A DNA stretch of 64,000 nucleotides from Aphrophora alni (lineage: Eukaryota > Arthropoda > Insecta > Hemiptera > Aphrophoridae): NCBI GenBank assembly GCA_963513935.1, contig OY740776.1, positions 15,014,660-15,078,659 of the forward strand, in the 5' to 3' direction. The notes under the pieces were generated by a model. The model made no database searches. It saw nothing but the letters and a program-made list of their open reading frames with translations, and had not been told where the DNA came from. Positions 1 to 11,059 of this stretch are shown here, piece after piece; within the stretch, counting starts at the first letter, position 1, and the number at the start of each line of letters is the position of its first letter. A program made the translations under genes and the position numbers.

Positions 1-205
1 ATGCAGTCTTGGGAAAATTCCTTTCTTCCATTTTACATTCCAATTATAGTGACTAAGGGCTTGGCAATACCAAGGGAGCCTGGCTGAATCTAAACCTTTT
101 TAATGCAGTCTTGGGAAAATTCCTTTCTTTCATTTTCTTATCTTGACCAACTGTTGTTCTTTTTCGACCCTGACGCTATTAGAGTAATCGAGGGTTAGGG
201 ATATT
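1..205 (-). repeat. Dispersed repeat family F, fragment
   Basis: Read on the minus strand this matches the family F consensus of the 43.3-44.0 kb array: the 'CCCAAGACT' and 'attgccaagccc' segments and the 'gacgctattagag' end all appear in the same order. A block of about 36 bp at position 1 recurs at 103 with few differences, so the window may begin inside a local duplication. No coding potential. Confidence 0.6.
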
Positions 206-289
206 CCTTTTTACTTACCCAGTGTACGAAGTATAGGGTAAGTTTTGTAAACATCAAAAAATTACTTAGGAAACTGATGATGTTCGACA

Positions 290-545
290 TGGCGTCCGTA
301 CGTCCTTGTGGAAATGTTGTGCAAGTAACTATATAGAACTTTAATGAAATTTTAAAAAAATCTAATTACAAATGTCAAGTTACAGCCATTTTAAACCTCG
401 TGTCTTCTTCAACTTATAACGCCAAATTTGATAAAAATGTGCAGATTTTAATTCTGCATCTAATGGTACCAACCCCACCTCTCTACGATGACAAATAGCG
501 AAGTTATTGTCAAAAGGTTAATTTGAAACCCTCATCTGATAAGAA
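290..545 (+). repeat. Dispersed repeat family R, middle part
   Basis: Shares 'gcagatttcaattctgca' and 'gacaaatagcgaagttattg' with copies near 1.1, 14.4, 22.3, 51.2 and 55.8 kb. A full R unit, best seen at 51.06-51.69 kb, is about 630 bp. This copy keeps the middle third only. Confidence 0.6.
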
Positions 546-723
546 AATGTGAATCTTACGTGATTCCACAGTCACCAACACGTGCAAAAATAAATAAAAT
601 ATGTTGCACTACTACACTATTTATTTAATTAGCTGTTACTGTTAGATTAGGTAATCTTCGCATGTTCATTCGGATGACCTAGGCTTAAAATACTTTAACT
701 GTAAAATCGCTTTCTCCTACCTA

Positions 724-960
724 GAAGAAGGATTTAGAATAAGAAAGTCACAGGTATAGGCTCTAGCGTGATACAAAATATCCTTAGTTTGGCTACTGGA
801 CAACAGAAAGCGCTAGTAGCCAACAGGGCTTGTGATACAGTAGCCAAGCCTTTTTGTCCCGATGCTACAAGCGCTTTCTGTTGTCCAGTAGCCAAACTAA
901 GGATATTTTGTATCACGCTGTTTAACATGGGTTGTGACTTTCTTATTCTAATTCTTTCTT
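724..960. mobile_element. Foldback element with perfect 50-bp inverted repeat
   Basis: Positions 765-814 and 870-919 are exact reverse complements over 50 bp. Weaker pairing continues outward ('tagaataagaaagtcac' against 'gtgactttcttattcta') to about 724 and 960. The 55-bp loop has no obvious gene. Such arms are typical of a young foldback or palindromic MITE. Short frames on both strands simply read across the arms. Confidence 0.75.
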
Positions 961-1094
961 CTATGGTATAGGCAACTGGACGAGTCCATCGCATCATAAC
1001 AATAGGCGACCCTTTCTACAGTAATAAAACACCGTTTATCCTAAACCTAAGGTACCAGTGGTACATGACCACGTCCAGTTCATGAACGTGGTGA

Positions 1095-1530
1095 TATCCT
1101 TATATTAAAATGAAATTTAGTATAAGGAAGTATAGTGAGCTTATATTATAGAAACTTTATTAAAATGTGGAAAAAACGAAATGTTAAAATGGCGACCATT
1201 TTAAACAGTTTTTGTGTTCATATCTCGTGGTTATTCAACTTATAATACACTAAACTAGATAAACATTTGAAGATTTCAATTCTGTATGTAATGATACCAA
1301 CTTTACGATGTCAAATATTGAAGTTATTGTAGAAAATGTAATTTTGAACCACGACCTGCAAGAATGTGATATTCGTATAGTTACAAGATGAGCAAGGTCG
1401 ACTCACCTACACGAGCGTAGCGAGTAGAGGCTCCTTCAGTTAAGTACAACTACGAGCCCCGGCGGAACCGTGAGACTGACAAGACGTAACACAACTACGA
1501 GAGTCTAGGAGACGTCAAGAGAGTAATGAT
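1095..1530 (+). repeat. Dispersed repeat family R
   Basis: Carries the family marks in order: a 'ggcgaccattttaaacag' block, the 'tcatatctcg' block, the 'gatttcaattctg' block, and a CpG-rich 'gagcgtagcgagtagagg' block near 1410. Truncated on the right where family T copy 1 begins at 1541. Confidence 0.6.
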
Positions 1531-1540
1531 CTCCTGTGCA

Positions 1541-1793
1541 CAGCATCCTCAAGGTCTGGTGTGGAGAGCAAAAGAGAGGCCTCCACGCTTTGTTGCGTTT
1601 ACTTTCAGCGGTACAACCCCAATTTAAAAAAAAATACAGACCTCAAATGCTTCTGTGTAAACGCGTACCCTAGTTTCGTTTCTTTTATCGGTGTAAATAA
1701 GAATAAAACGTTTACAAAAATCTGTCACTAAGTTGTAACTTTAGGAATTAAATGCAGCTAAGCAGTAATTTGTGTACCTAGTTTTCTTACTGT
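1541..1793 (+). mobile_element. Family T MITE, copy 1 (internally deleted)
   Basis: Starts CAGCATCCTCA and follows the other T copies up to 'gttttctt'. It then jumps directly to the last four bases 'actg', so about 100 bp including most of the right terminal repeat is missing. Immobile remnant. Confidence 0.65.
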
Positions 1794-2113
1794 TGCATGG
1801 CAATAAACAGCTGTTTTCAATTGAATAGTGATTAGTTTATAAACAATATCCGGTAGGCAGTGTTGCCACGTGTTTCATTTTTCAAAAAGTATTAACTGTT
1901 TTAGAAAATTCACAATTTTAGTTTCACAGTTTACGGTGGTACATTTTTAGGTTCTGAAGATGAATGAGTGGGAAAGTTTATGCAATATTTTTGCACAGTT
2001 ATTACTTATACTCCTTGGAAGCCCAGCATGCCACCCTGATTTTAACCTGTACTGTGGAATGAGTTACCGATAGAGCAAGTCGCTCCAGTATTTGTGTGCT
2101 GCGTATAACAGTA

Positions 2114-2470
2114 CAGCATCCTCGAGATAGGAATCTGTCTGGGGTGGAGAGGAAAAGAGGTGTCCCCGCACTTTGTTTGTTGCGTTTGCTTTCAGCGGTA
2201 TAACCCCAATTAAAAAAAAAAATACAGACCTCAAATGCTTCTGTGTAAACGCGTACCCTACTTTCGTTTCTTTAATCGGTGTAAATAAGAATAAAAACGT
2301 TTACAAAAATCTGTCACGAAGTTGTAACTTTAGGAATTAAATGTAGCTAAGCAGTAATTTGTGTAGCTAGTTTTCTTGGAATGGGTTGTACCGTCAAGTC
2401 AGGTTAGGGAAGCAAGTAGAATGGAGGACACGCCCATTACACCAGACACATTCCTAGTCTGAGGCTACTG
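2114..2470 (+). mobile_element. Family T MITE, copy 2
   Basis: A 357-bp non-coding element. The left end CAGCATCCTC and the right end GAGGCTACTG are imperfect ~27-bp inverted repeats, with 'aggaat..gtctg' shared in both. TA lies on each side (2112-2113, 2471-2472). CAGT-type termini and a TA duplication are typical of Tc1/mariner/pogo-class non-autonomous elements. It sits against a family R fragment. Confidence 0.75.
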
Positions 2471-2612
2471 TAACAACTGTTTTAAACAAACTTACCCTAC
2501 CTGACAAAAACCTTTGATCTACAAATACAATTCAACGTTTCATACAAGACTCGAGCTTGTGTTACATGTACGATCAGGTTGGGTAAGTACCATGATGGCG
2601 ACCAAATGATTT
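2471..2612 (+). repeat. Family R, 3' third
   Basis: Contains 'acaactgttttaaacaaac', 'gatctacaaatacaatt' and 'gggtaagtaccatgatgg', the conserved right part of family R also seen at 35.6, 42.7, 51.6, 56.2 and 56.7 kb. Confidence 0.65.
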
Positions 2613-2619
2613 GTTTTCA

Positions 2620-3829
2620 TTATAGACTACTGCCAACGCTCTAGATCTACTTTCCCATTCCGTAGGAAAGAAAGCACTGCGGTCGTGACTATGTTTTCGA
2701 TAGTTCTTGATGTTTTGAACCCTTAAGCACAAACCTACAAGATTTACTTTCTAATTCCGGTGTAGAGGAAGTATTCAGATAGCGAGAATTGTTAGCTTTT
2801 GTATCACTAGATTAAATCTCTTAGGAACATATTTAGATTTCCTACTTTCCAAAAGTGATTGTGATGGTGAGATAATTTCGCGTATAATAGCTCTAATCTA
2901 TCCTTCAGGAGGAACGTTTCAACCTCCGAGTGGTCTGTCGGCGTGCTCCCGGCGGCACTCGACTTCTTTCGTTGTTCCCCTCAGGACGAACTCCTACCAA
3001 GTCATTTCCTACTGAATACGTATATTGGTCGAAACCCTTTTGATACCTAAACGACAGTACTTCTATCGTCAGTTATGATATAATTATTTTTAACCTTGAA
3101 AGACGTTATAGGTGGACTAATAGACTTAATAGACTTCACTCAACTTGTACGTTGAAGAAAATTGAACGTCATACATATAAAAGTAGTTTAGAGAAAGTTA
3201 TGTGACGTGTAAATAAATCTGTGTTAAGTTTTTTTTGGGAATATATGCTATTTGAGTAAAAAAATGGTTTTTCAAAAGATGGCTGTAGATTGTCTGCAGT
3301 ACACTACAGCTAAAAACGAAGACACACATTAATCAAATTTCCTATGTGGGGATATTTTTGCCATATCTCGGGACATCTTTTTTTCTCCGGACGATTTCTC
3401 TCCAAACATTTCGTATCAGGAGTTATCGGTAAAATCCAAAAAATGAGGTTGATATAAAATATGTAATTTTTTAAAATCGCCTCAACCGATTTTGTTAATA
3501 TTTTAGTGAAATTAAAGATTAATGAGACCGAACTTGTGTGCAAAATCACTACTATAGTAAAATTCAAGTCAGAGTGAGGCGAAAACCCAGTCGACCGCAC
3601 TAATCGCACTAACCCTTGGCGTCTATTGTGCGTTAAGTAGCCACCGGCCGGAGCCAGTGAATCATAACTAATGACTCCAGTAACGATATGCAACTTTTCC
3701 TCCTTCATGAAATTCAGAAAAACAAATGATAACACGTGTTAAATTGCAATTTTCCGATTAATTTGATACCAAATTTCAAAGGAATCGGTCATCTGTGACA
3801 AACACAGAGTGATACATTTATAACTTCAC
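2620..3829. other. No recognisable feature
   Basis: AT-rich sequence. The longest open frame (minus strand, 3310-3735) has low-complexity composition and no motif I recognise, so I do not call it a gene. Confidence 0.5.
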
Positions 3830-4150
3830 TAATCACTTATAACAACTTTATTGCTTTAAAGTACAGTGTACATGAGCAAGATGTTGAACATTTACAAAAA
3901 TAACATGTTTTATGACATTGTTCGTTTTTATCCTTAGTTTTTCTATAACTAACTTTCCGGTGCTTTTATAGTACTTACAAAAATATTTTTATACTATTAT
4001 AACACGTAACACAATTTTAGGAATCGAAGTAACCAAATTATACGAACTACAATAATATCAGTACATGTTCAAACGAGTTAGTTGTTTGAAGATATTTTAC
4101 GAAATTAATTTATTACATGAAGTTTAATATAGATTTCCTAGTAAGAAACT
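3830..4150 (-). mobile_element. 3' end of the 27.9-30.9 kb LINE family
   Basis: On the minus strand this aligns with the 3' untranslated end of the LINE at about 30575-30885. Shared blocks include 'aaatctat', 'taataaattaattt', 'aaatatcttcaaacaact' and 'ttaaagcaataaagttgtt'. It is therefore a severely 5'-truncated second copy of the same retrotransposon, in opposite orientation, with only the tip of the coding end left. It shows that the family has moved repeatedly in this genome. Confidence 0.8.
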
Positions 4151-4159
4151 ATTACGTAA

Positions 4160-4670
4160 TTGGTAAAAACAAAAATAAAATAAGCTATTTTATTTAAATA
4201 GGATTTACGCTAAAGACGCGTTTATGGAACAAGCGAGCAAATTTAAACTCTATTTGCGGTAAGGTACAAAACTATTCTGAAAAAATAACTAACCTGATCT
4301 AAAAATCCTTTTCAAAATAGTGGCTGCTTAAATTTTTTGAATCTTACTCAAAAACGGGAAATTTTATGAAAAATTAAGCACCCACTATTTTCAAACGGGT
4401 TAATGGATTAGAATGGTTTTTTTTAAATAGTTCATTGCATTATTAGGTACCATGCTAAGTTTCAACTGAATCCGTCTAACCGTTCTGGAGATAAAACATA
4501 AAAGTTCTGAGGAAAAGCGGATATCAAGCTAGATATGTTTATACGAACGTTTCCTTAGTTTTGATGTGGGAAACATCATTTTGCAACACCCTGTATGAAA
4601 TGGAGGTAGTTTATTTTCACTTTTTAACTGAAAACTGATATTTTTGGTGAAAATAGTTTTGGTTGGTTTT
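4160..4670. other. No recognisable feature
   Basis: Non-coding AT-rich DNA. 'cgtttccttagttttg' followed by 'acaccctgtatg' near 4585 looks like one end of a mariner-type MITE, but no partner end is evident. Confidence 0.35.
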
Positions 4671-4671
4671 T

Positions 4672-5190
4672 ATTTCGATTGGGGTTGAGTTAGTGAAGAT
4701 AGTTTGTGCATTTATTTTATACTCATTTAAATTACAGTACTTATCTCCCTTTCATCGCCCTTCGGCTGGTGGGAGCTCCAACTTTACAGAGTTTAACACA
4801 GCTTCGTGAGGAAAATAGCAAAGTTACAATTAGTAGAGAATTCTTGTTGAACAGGGTAGAACGGCGACGGGAAGTGCAATGTGCTAACCACACATTACCC
4901 GACTGTAAAGCCGTCTAGGTTCTACACGTGCTGTAACCCTATAGAATTTTATTTCGATTTGAAGTGAGTGAGAGAGTTTGCGCAATGATTGTGTACCTTT
5001 TATTTAAATTACAGTACCTATCCATTTTCCAGCCCTCTAGTGTAGTGGTTACCTGCATGGATGAGAGGTTCTTGATTCATTCCCCCTGAGAAAAATTTCT
5101 AAACTACAATTAGTAGAGAACTCTAGTAGAGGAAGCTAGAACCACGGCGACGGGAATTTCGAAGTGTTATATGCAGTACCACAGCTTAAA
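4672..5190 (+). repeat. Two-copy ~277-bp duplication with tRNA-like pol III boxes
   Basis: Two diverged units (about 4672-4938 and 4948-5190) share 'tttaaattacagtac', 'acaattagtagagaa' and 'cggcgacggga'. The second unit holds TAGTGTAGTGG at 5038-5048, which fits the pol III A-box TRGYNNARNGG. A GGTTCTTGATTC stretch follows at 5067, resembling a B-box with a 2-base insertion. This is the layout of a tRNA-derived SINE head. The first unit has lost both boxes. Confidence 0.45.
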
Positions 5191-5199
5191 CTGTACTGT

Positions 5200-5690
5200 A
5201 CTGAATAGGATTTCATAAGAAGGGAGTAAATATAGATTTATTATGAACTGTTGAATCCGGCGAAGGCAAAGTTCTTTCGTAATAACAAGTTTTATGATTT
5301 ATGTTCAAGTCTAAGTTATTTACAATGGAAAGTTTTACATCGGTCAATGGGGGTCAGTCCAGTTTACACACATAAAATTTGCACAAACTCTCTCACCACA
5401 GCTCCATACAAAACCTAACCTTTAACTAATTAATAGTAATGATCAAGTGAAAACAAACTAGTTTAGCTTTGGTCAAACTACAATTTCTATAATTATATAC
5501 ATTAATTAAAATTACTATACTAAAACTAGGTATTCGGGTTAAAAATCTTTAGCTCCTTTTTCAAAAGTTTAGCGCGTGACTTTTCCCAACACGGAGCTAG
5601 GTTAGGTTAGGTTAAAGATAGAATCAAAAATAATGATATATTTATAGATCTCTTACTTCCCTGAACAATCTTATATAAACTATTAAAGTT
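5200..5690. other. No gene; short TTAGG run
   Basis: AT-rich sequence with one 'taggttaggttaggtt' run near 5600. Otherwise nothing recognised. Confidence 0.4.
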
Positions 5691-5698
5691 TAAAGCCG

Positions 5699-5725
5699 TT
5701 TCGCCTATTTATCAGGCATCATCAG
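5699..5725 (-). ncRNA. Hammerhead-ribozyme-like core
   Basis: On the minus strand CTGATGA (5725-5719) is followed by a GCCT...AGGC hairpin and then GAAA (5702-5699). This is the CUGANGA - stem II - GAAA arrangement of a hammerhead. The third helix and cleavage site are not obvious by eye. It lies just downstream of the LINE remnant on the same strand. Could be a chance or decayed motif. Confidence 0.4.
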
Positions 5726-5739
5726 AACATTTTTATATT

Positions 5740-6300
5740 TGTATTATTATTATTATTATTATTTAATTTATTGAAACTGGTCTGAAAGACCAACCATCAA
5801 TTTACATCTATCATATTCATTTGCTACCTATACAGTTAACCACTGTTGTAGCCTACTATATATATTAGATTCTAAAAACACACACTGAATTACACTAATT
5901 CAAAAGTTTTAGTTCTCTTCAGCCTTCTCATTGTATTGGTGTTGTCAAGCAGTTGAATAGCTTCTACGTTGACATGCTGGTGCAATCTAGATTCATGCTT
6001 TGCAGCAAACCTTTTAATTTCACTGGATCCTAAGGTCTCGATGTAGATCACTATGTTCTGATGTACCATGGAGGACTTACCATGTTCCGTAGCACTCTAT
6101 TCTGAAAGGTTTGAATACATCTGATGTTCGTTTCCTTCGCACAACCCCACAGTTGTATTCCATAAAGCCAAATATATCATAATTATTTTGTTTTGTATTG
6201 ACAATTGAGAATTTCGTCCCAAGAGCTAATACAGTTGTCTATATTTGAGACCAAGTTCTGTCCTTTTTCTTCTGATGTGCTCCTTCCACCGTAACTTTGA
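5740..6300 (-). pseudogene. Jockey-like LINE, RT C-terminal remnant and 3' end
   Basis: Translating the minus strand from about 6300 in shifting frames gives pieces characteristic of the C-terminal end of jockey-type reverse transcriptase proteins: a 'W-K-E-H-I' start, 'RQLYWLLGR', 'GSSEIKRFAAKHESRLHQHV' and 'NVEAIQLLDNTNTMRRLKRT'. Stops and frameshifts separate the pieces, so no protein is made. After the coding end (about 5898) comes a 3' untranslated stretch ending in an ATT/AAT microsatellite (5742-5765), the usual non-LTR tail. The palm domain is missing, so the insertion was 5'-truncated. Family D begins immediately upstream at 6385. Confidence 0.75.
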
Positions 6301-6384
6301 ATCTAATGTCATCCCCAATTATTTATCATGTAGATAACATCATCAGAACAAGTAGAACACTTATCACATTACAATATGTTAAAA

Positions 6385-6682
6385 TAATTTTTCGTCGTAC
6401 TGCTTCAAAAACAGCTGTTTTCAATACATGCATTGAGATGGTAAAGTTGTTCTTTTTAATCTTAGGGCGTAAAAACATCAGCTGAGGTCAAGGTCATCAG
6501 CTGTTACTTCGATTATACGAATTAATTAACGATTGTAAAGCATCTATAAAAACAACCGATACTCTCGATTGTAAATAACCGTTAAAACAGCTGTTACCAT
6601 CGATTTGAAGGCAAATAGGTTATAATATTTTAGTTTTGGTGAAATTGTTTTCTTATATTATTTGCAGTATAACGAAAAATAT
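6385..6682 (+). mobile_element. Family D TIR repeat, copy 1
   Basis: About 298 bp bounded by 'aatttttcgtcgtactgc' and the inverse of 'tatttttcgttatactgc'. The interior has several CAGCTG palindromes ('aacagctgttttc', 'catcagctg', 'aaacagctgttaccat') and no coding capacity. Two more copies lie at 26573 (inverted) and 48149. The right flank 'ttcatcacttggac..aaaagaagcttttcg' is shared with the 26.5 kb copy, so the true element may be longer or inserted in another repeat. Confidence 0.7.
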
Positions 6683-6699
6683 AGTTCATCACTTGGACC

Positions 6700-7170
6700 A
6701 AAAGAAGCTTTTCGTTCCTCGCTCATTTTCCGGCCTCGGTTCGGCCGTTAAACTTAAAGTGGTGAAATATACTATTAAAAACACATAATTAGAAAATAAA
6801 TTTAAACGTAAATATAAAAATAAACTTTTAACACTTGTTAATTTTTTAATTTTATGTCACAGTGAGTGACCGTCCACTAAATTTATTACCATTGTACGAT
6901 GGAGCTGGTACATACCATTACAAAAGACTTGTTTGTTAAAGCTTTCACATTAAAAGCAGAAAAAGTTCATAATGTAGATAGGATTAATAATATTAGACTT
7001 ACCTGAAATGATTTCTTACGGGGATTAAAACGTCAGAATTAAATAAACCTGAAACAAAAGAGAAATGTGATTTCATTTAAAAAAATAAAGAACTGGTTTC
7101 TTAGCATTACACCTTTCTTTTATAAAGTAACTATCTTGTGATTTTAATACTGGAGATGATTTGGTGTTTA
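6700..7170. other. No recognisable feature
   Basis: AT-rich, no frame or repeat recognised apart from the flank shared with family D. Confidence 0.4.
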
Positions 7171-7245
7171 GGTTAGGTTAGGTTACTGTAGGTTAGGTTA
7201 GGTTAGTTTAAGTTAGGTTAGGTTACTTTAAGTTAGTTTAGGACC
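7170..7245 (+). repeat. Degenerate TTAGG telomere-like tract
   Basis: About 75 bp of GGTTA/GTTTA units broken by 'actgta' and 'gtttaa'. TTAGG is the usual insect telomere repeat; here it is interstitial and decayed. Confidence 0.8.
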
Positions 7246-7249
7246 GCCT

Positions 7250-8160
7250 AATTTTCACACCTTTTTACCTTCCAACATTTACGTAATATAGAGAAAGTTA
7301 TGAGATGGGTCAAAAATGGATTTCGAGTTTTTGAAAAATATCCTTTTTGAGTGGTTTTGAAATGACGTATGACTCTCGTAACACACTCTGTTAGGTAGAC
7401 CACTGATTAATACTAAATTTTGTGAAAATATGGACAAAAATCTTTCAGAATCGAAATTTGGTGGAAAGTTAGGTTTTGGGGTTACTTCAATGGGGGGGGG
7501 GGGAGAATCGGACACTCCAGTTCACCATTGAACCCCCCTGAGAGGTTAATATGTGGGACAAAACGGTATTTTGTAAATATCTCCAAAACTAAGCAAGATA
7601 TCAAAAAAAGTTTAATACAAAATAGCTGATTAAATTTCCCATCAAAATTGTCCTTCGTCAGACGTATTGGGACAGAGATATGAGCGCTCAAAGTTTTGAC
7701 ATTTTTTTGCAATTGTTCGTATAAGCATTTTTGCGGAAAAAACTATGTATTTTTTTATAGTTTAGGCCGATTTTTGTATAATAAAAAGTGCTAAATATGG
7801 GTATGTAAGTGTTTGTACGTGTAATACCAAGTATTTGGATTAAAATTTTTGTATCTATATATTTATGCACACATATAGCCTACACATTAAAACTACAAAA
7901 CTACGTGGATTTTTGAACGTAAGCCGTTTTTATTTGTATACATGTATATATACATATATATGTGTAAAAATATTTACATGCATATTAAAACTAGCTGATT
8001 GCCCCAGTTTCACCTGTGGATAGTTGAAATAGTTTTATAAAGAAATCATTTTTTAGCAGAACCCTAATGTTGGTGCTATGGAAATAAATTATGCCCAAAT
8101 ACAGCAACACACAAATTTTTATCAAAATCGTTCCCATAAATAACAAAGATATGATGCTTG
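7250..8160. other. No gene; AT-rich with a G10 run
   Basis: Three short minus-strand frames between 7279 and 7870 lack any motif. An uninterrupted G run is near 7492-7501. TA-rich dyads occur near 7940-7965. Confidence 0.4.
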
Positions 8161-8161
8161 T

Positions 8162-8414
8162 TTTAGGGGTAAAAACACCCTTGGAGTGGAACATTTTCAA
8201 AACCCTTTCTTAATACGCGTCTACAGACCTATCCTAAACCTTGTTAAAAAATTCATAGCTCTAGGCTTCTTGGATCCATAGATATGCTTTAGGGGTAAAA
8301 CACACCCTTGAAGTGGAACATTTTCAAAACCCTTTCTTAGTACACCTCTACAGATCGACCCCAAACCATGTTAAAATATTCATAGCTCTAGGCTTCTTGG
8401 ATCCAGAGATTTCG
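8162..8414. repeat. Two tandem ~126-bp units
   Basis: 'tttaggggtaaaa' at 8162 and 8288, and 'ggcttcttggatcca' ending each unit, give a period of 126-127 bp. Both units share 'ttttcaaaaccctttctta' and 'attcatagctctagg'. Non-coding. Confidence 0.75.
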
Positions 8415-8454
8415 TGATCAGTCGGTGGGTTTTGACTTTTATATATTTCCACCC

Positions 8455-8590
8455 TAACCCTCGAATACTCTAATATCGTCATGGTCAGAAGAGAACAAAT
8501 TTTGGTCAAGAGAGACAGAATAAAAAATAAAGTATCCTAATCCAAGATTACATGAAAAACGTGTAGATCCAAATATCGGAAAAGACGATC
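8455..8590 (+). repeat. Family F repeat
   Basis: 'ctcgaatactctaat', 'agaacaaattttggtcaaga' and 'acatgaaaaacgtgtagatc' occur in the family F order seen at 39.5, 43.3 and 52.2 kb. Confidence 0.65.
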
Positions 8591-8599
8591 ATAATGGAA

Positions 8600-9590
8600 T
8601 GTGCGAAATTACCCAAACTACCCTCTGTATACAAACTACAAAAACTTGCATTTACACGTTTTGCACATTTACATACATATACTGATTACTTTTTTGGATT
8701 TAGACAAATATTGTTATATATAGTTGTTATAAAAATTACATTATTATGTTCAGTGTAGGTTGGCCTTCATCTGATAGACCGAGTGCCAACCTCTCTGTCT
8801 TATTCGGAGTTAGAAGATAGTCGACTACTTATTTTAGTGTTGGTGTCAGCTTCTACAAATTTGTGTGCCACAACTTCGAATTCAATATGTATATTCTGAA
8901 CTGTGGTACAAATTCTATTTTCGAGTTTAATTTATGTCTATGATTCGGGACCCCACACTTCCTCTATTTAAACATTACAAAAGTATATACTATTTCCTTT
9001 GTAAAAATAATTAGTTTCTAATATGAATGAATCTTTATTGCTGTCGGTACCATTCCTAAGAGTAATGAATACCTGGTATAGCTCATAAAAATCATTAAAC
9101 ATCACTTAGTTCAAACTAAATTTAGATTCATTTCAGGCCCGACACGGGTCATTAGGTTATAGAGTAGTCTAATGCGTGTAAAGATAGATTCAAATAGCTA
9201 ACATCCGGGAATATGGCCGAACGAAACTAGGCCTAGAGATTAAATAGTGCAGCATCCAACACAAAGGTAAACGTGGACTATTGCTGTACTTGTTTAGTCT
9301 ACTTGACTCGGCAGTAAAATCCCATAAAATTGGAGTAAAAACATTGCACAAACTTTCTGATTCAACCATTCTTAAAATCAAAACACAATACCGCCGTGGG
9401 GCGGTAGATTGAATGAAAACTTTAACCATCAATTTTTAAAATTAATAATAAATTATTAAATTTTAAAATGTAATGGTTTATTTTTTATTTGAGTTAAAAT
9501 ATATTGTATATATGGGTGGGAGAAAGTTAGTGTAATATTTTTGTGATTGTGACAAAGTATTTACATACATATATGCATAGGCCTACATAC
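8600..9590. other. No recognisable feature
   Basis: AT-rich. An 80-codon minus-strand frame at 9190-9432 has no recognisable domain. Confidence 0.4.
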
Positions 9591-9597
9591 ATACGTA

Positions 9598-9951
9598 CAG
9601 TATCCTCAAGGAAGGAATGTGTCTGAGGTAGGGAGGAAAAGAGGTGCCCCACACTTCGTTTGTTGCGTTTGCTTTCAGCGGTACAACCTCCAATAAAAAA
9701 AAATACACACCTCAAATGCTTCTGTGTAAACGCTTACCCTACTTTCGTTTCTTTTATTGGTGTAATTAAGAATAAAACGTTTTCAAAAGTCTGTCACGAA
9801 GTTGTAACTTTATGAATTAATTGTAGCTAAGTAGTAATTTGTGTAGCTAGTTTTCTTGGAATGGGTTGTACCGTCAAGTCGGGTTACGGAAGCAAGTAGA
9901 AGGGAGAACACGCCCCATTACACCAGACACATTCCTAGTCTGAGGCCACTG
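9598..9951 (+). mobile_element. Family T MITE, copy 3
   Basis: Begins CAGTATCCTCA after TA (9596-9597) and ends TGAGGCCACTG; the right flank is TG rather than TA, probably a point change. About 354 bp and close to copies 2, 4 and 5 throughout. Confidence 0.75.
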
Positions 9952-9961
9952 TGTATATAGA

Positions 9962-10060
9962 GGAGCGTGACTGGACAATCTAGCGTGACGTTACGAAATT
10001 TTATGATGACGGCGCGTGACGGGACAATCGATCGTGACGCGTTACGTTGATGACGCCAAT
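9962..10060 (+). repeat. Short GC-rich duplicated motif
   Basis: 'gcgtgactggacaatc..agcgtgacg' and 'gcgtgacgggacaatc..atcgtgacg' lie about 50 bp apart, each followed by 'ttacg' and 'gatgacg'. The iteration recalls the termini of the iterated-motif elements elsewhere in the window, but I find no inverted partner. Confidence 0.5.
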
Positions 10061-10679
10061 CGGATTCCCCCCCCATACAAAATGTATAGAACTATAACCT
10101 GTCAAAAGAAGTTTTCACTTCAAAAAGAAACCACAAAATTACTTCCAATTGGATATAAATTTGCTCATAATAATATTTTCTCCGTTCATCTTTGGTTTAA
10201 AAATTTCTATATTTTCCACTATATTTAGACGTCTTTTTTTGTAAATATTTTGAAGTCAAAGTTTACAATTATTGCAGTTTAGCTTCAGAAGTATCGATTA
10301 AAAAAAAAACTAAATAATTTTTTGAACCTAGGTTGTTTCGGGATCACTAGTAGCATGTACTTTACCCCAAAAACACTTTAACATTAATTCGATCCAATAT
10401 GTCGCGAAAAACCATAGGCCAACATTGAATTTAAAAAAATAAAAGAATCAAACATGTGCTAAAACTACATGACTTAGGGTAGGCGTATTAGTAACAGTTA
10501 TTTTTATAAAGTAGAAGTCTTTTAAACGGTCTAGTACCAATATATTAAATCACTGAAAATCCAATCCATCTTTTAATAGCTATTGAAGTCTTTCTCAAAC
10601 TGTTTTTAATTTTTCATTGTGTGGTTAAATTAAGTTGTATTCATCATACAAAAAATCTATAATATATGATTTCCGCAGT

Positions 10680-11000
10680 TTAATTTCAAATCGAAATATA
10701 GATTTTTAGGTCACGCCGTGTTCAAGTTAAAAGAGGGCGTGATATTTGATATTTCAAATTTGGCCAAGCGTCAAAATATTAATTTTTCGTCAAATAAACA
10801 TATATATTCGTAGATTAACTTCTAATTTTATTTGATACCCCACACATAATATTTACAAAAATAAATATCTCAACTCAAAAAAATTTTTTTACTACTATAT
10901 TTTTGCTATATGTGGGACAATACAAAGAATATAAATGCAGAGTTTGAAACAAACACGGGTGAAATGATAAGGGTCCTTGGTTTACCCTACGCATGCTAAA
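10680..11000 (-). repeat. Dispersed repeat family K
   Basis: Minus-strand relative of the two direct copies at 54.9 and 55.4 kb. It shares the 'cttgaacacggcg' block, the block around 'ccacacataatatttac' (inverse of the 'tgtggg' end), 'tatagcaaaaatata', and a 'gggtccttggttttacc'-like end. Non-coding. Confidence 0.45.
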
Positions 11001-11059
11001 AAAAGAAAAATATATTCACCGAGTTGAAAAATATGTGTTACTAAAGGCACAAGAGGTTT

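Noticed and set aside
734..997. 87-codon and 67-codon frames
   Set aside because: Both read through the arms of the hairpin element, one as the mirror of the other.
3310..3735. 141-codon minus-strand frame
   Set aside because: No recognisable domain, AT-driven composition and no relation to neighbouring elements; not enough to call a gene.
7482..7502. Homopolymer G/C runs (also near 12867, 54460, 55210, 62515) as structural signals
   Set aside because: Single runs without multiple G-tracts for a quadruplex; likely slippage or sequencing-prone sites.
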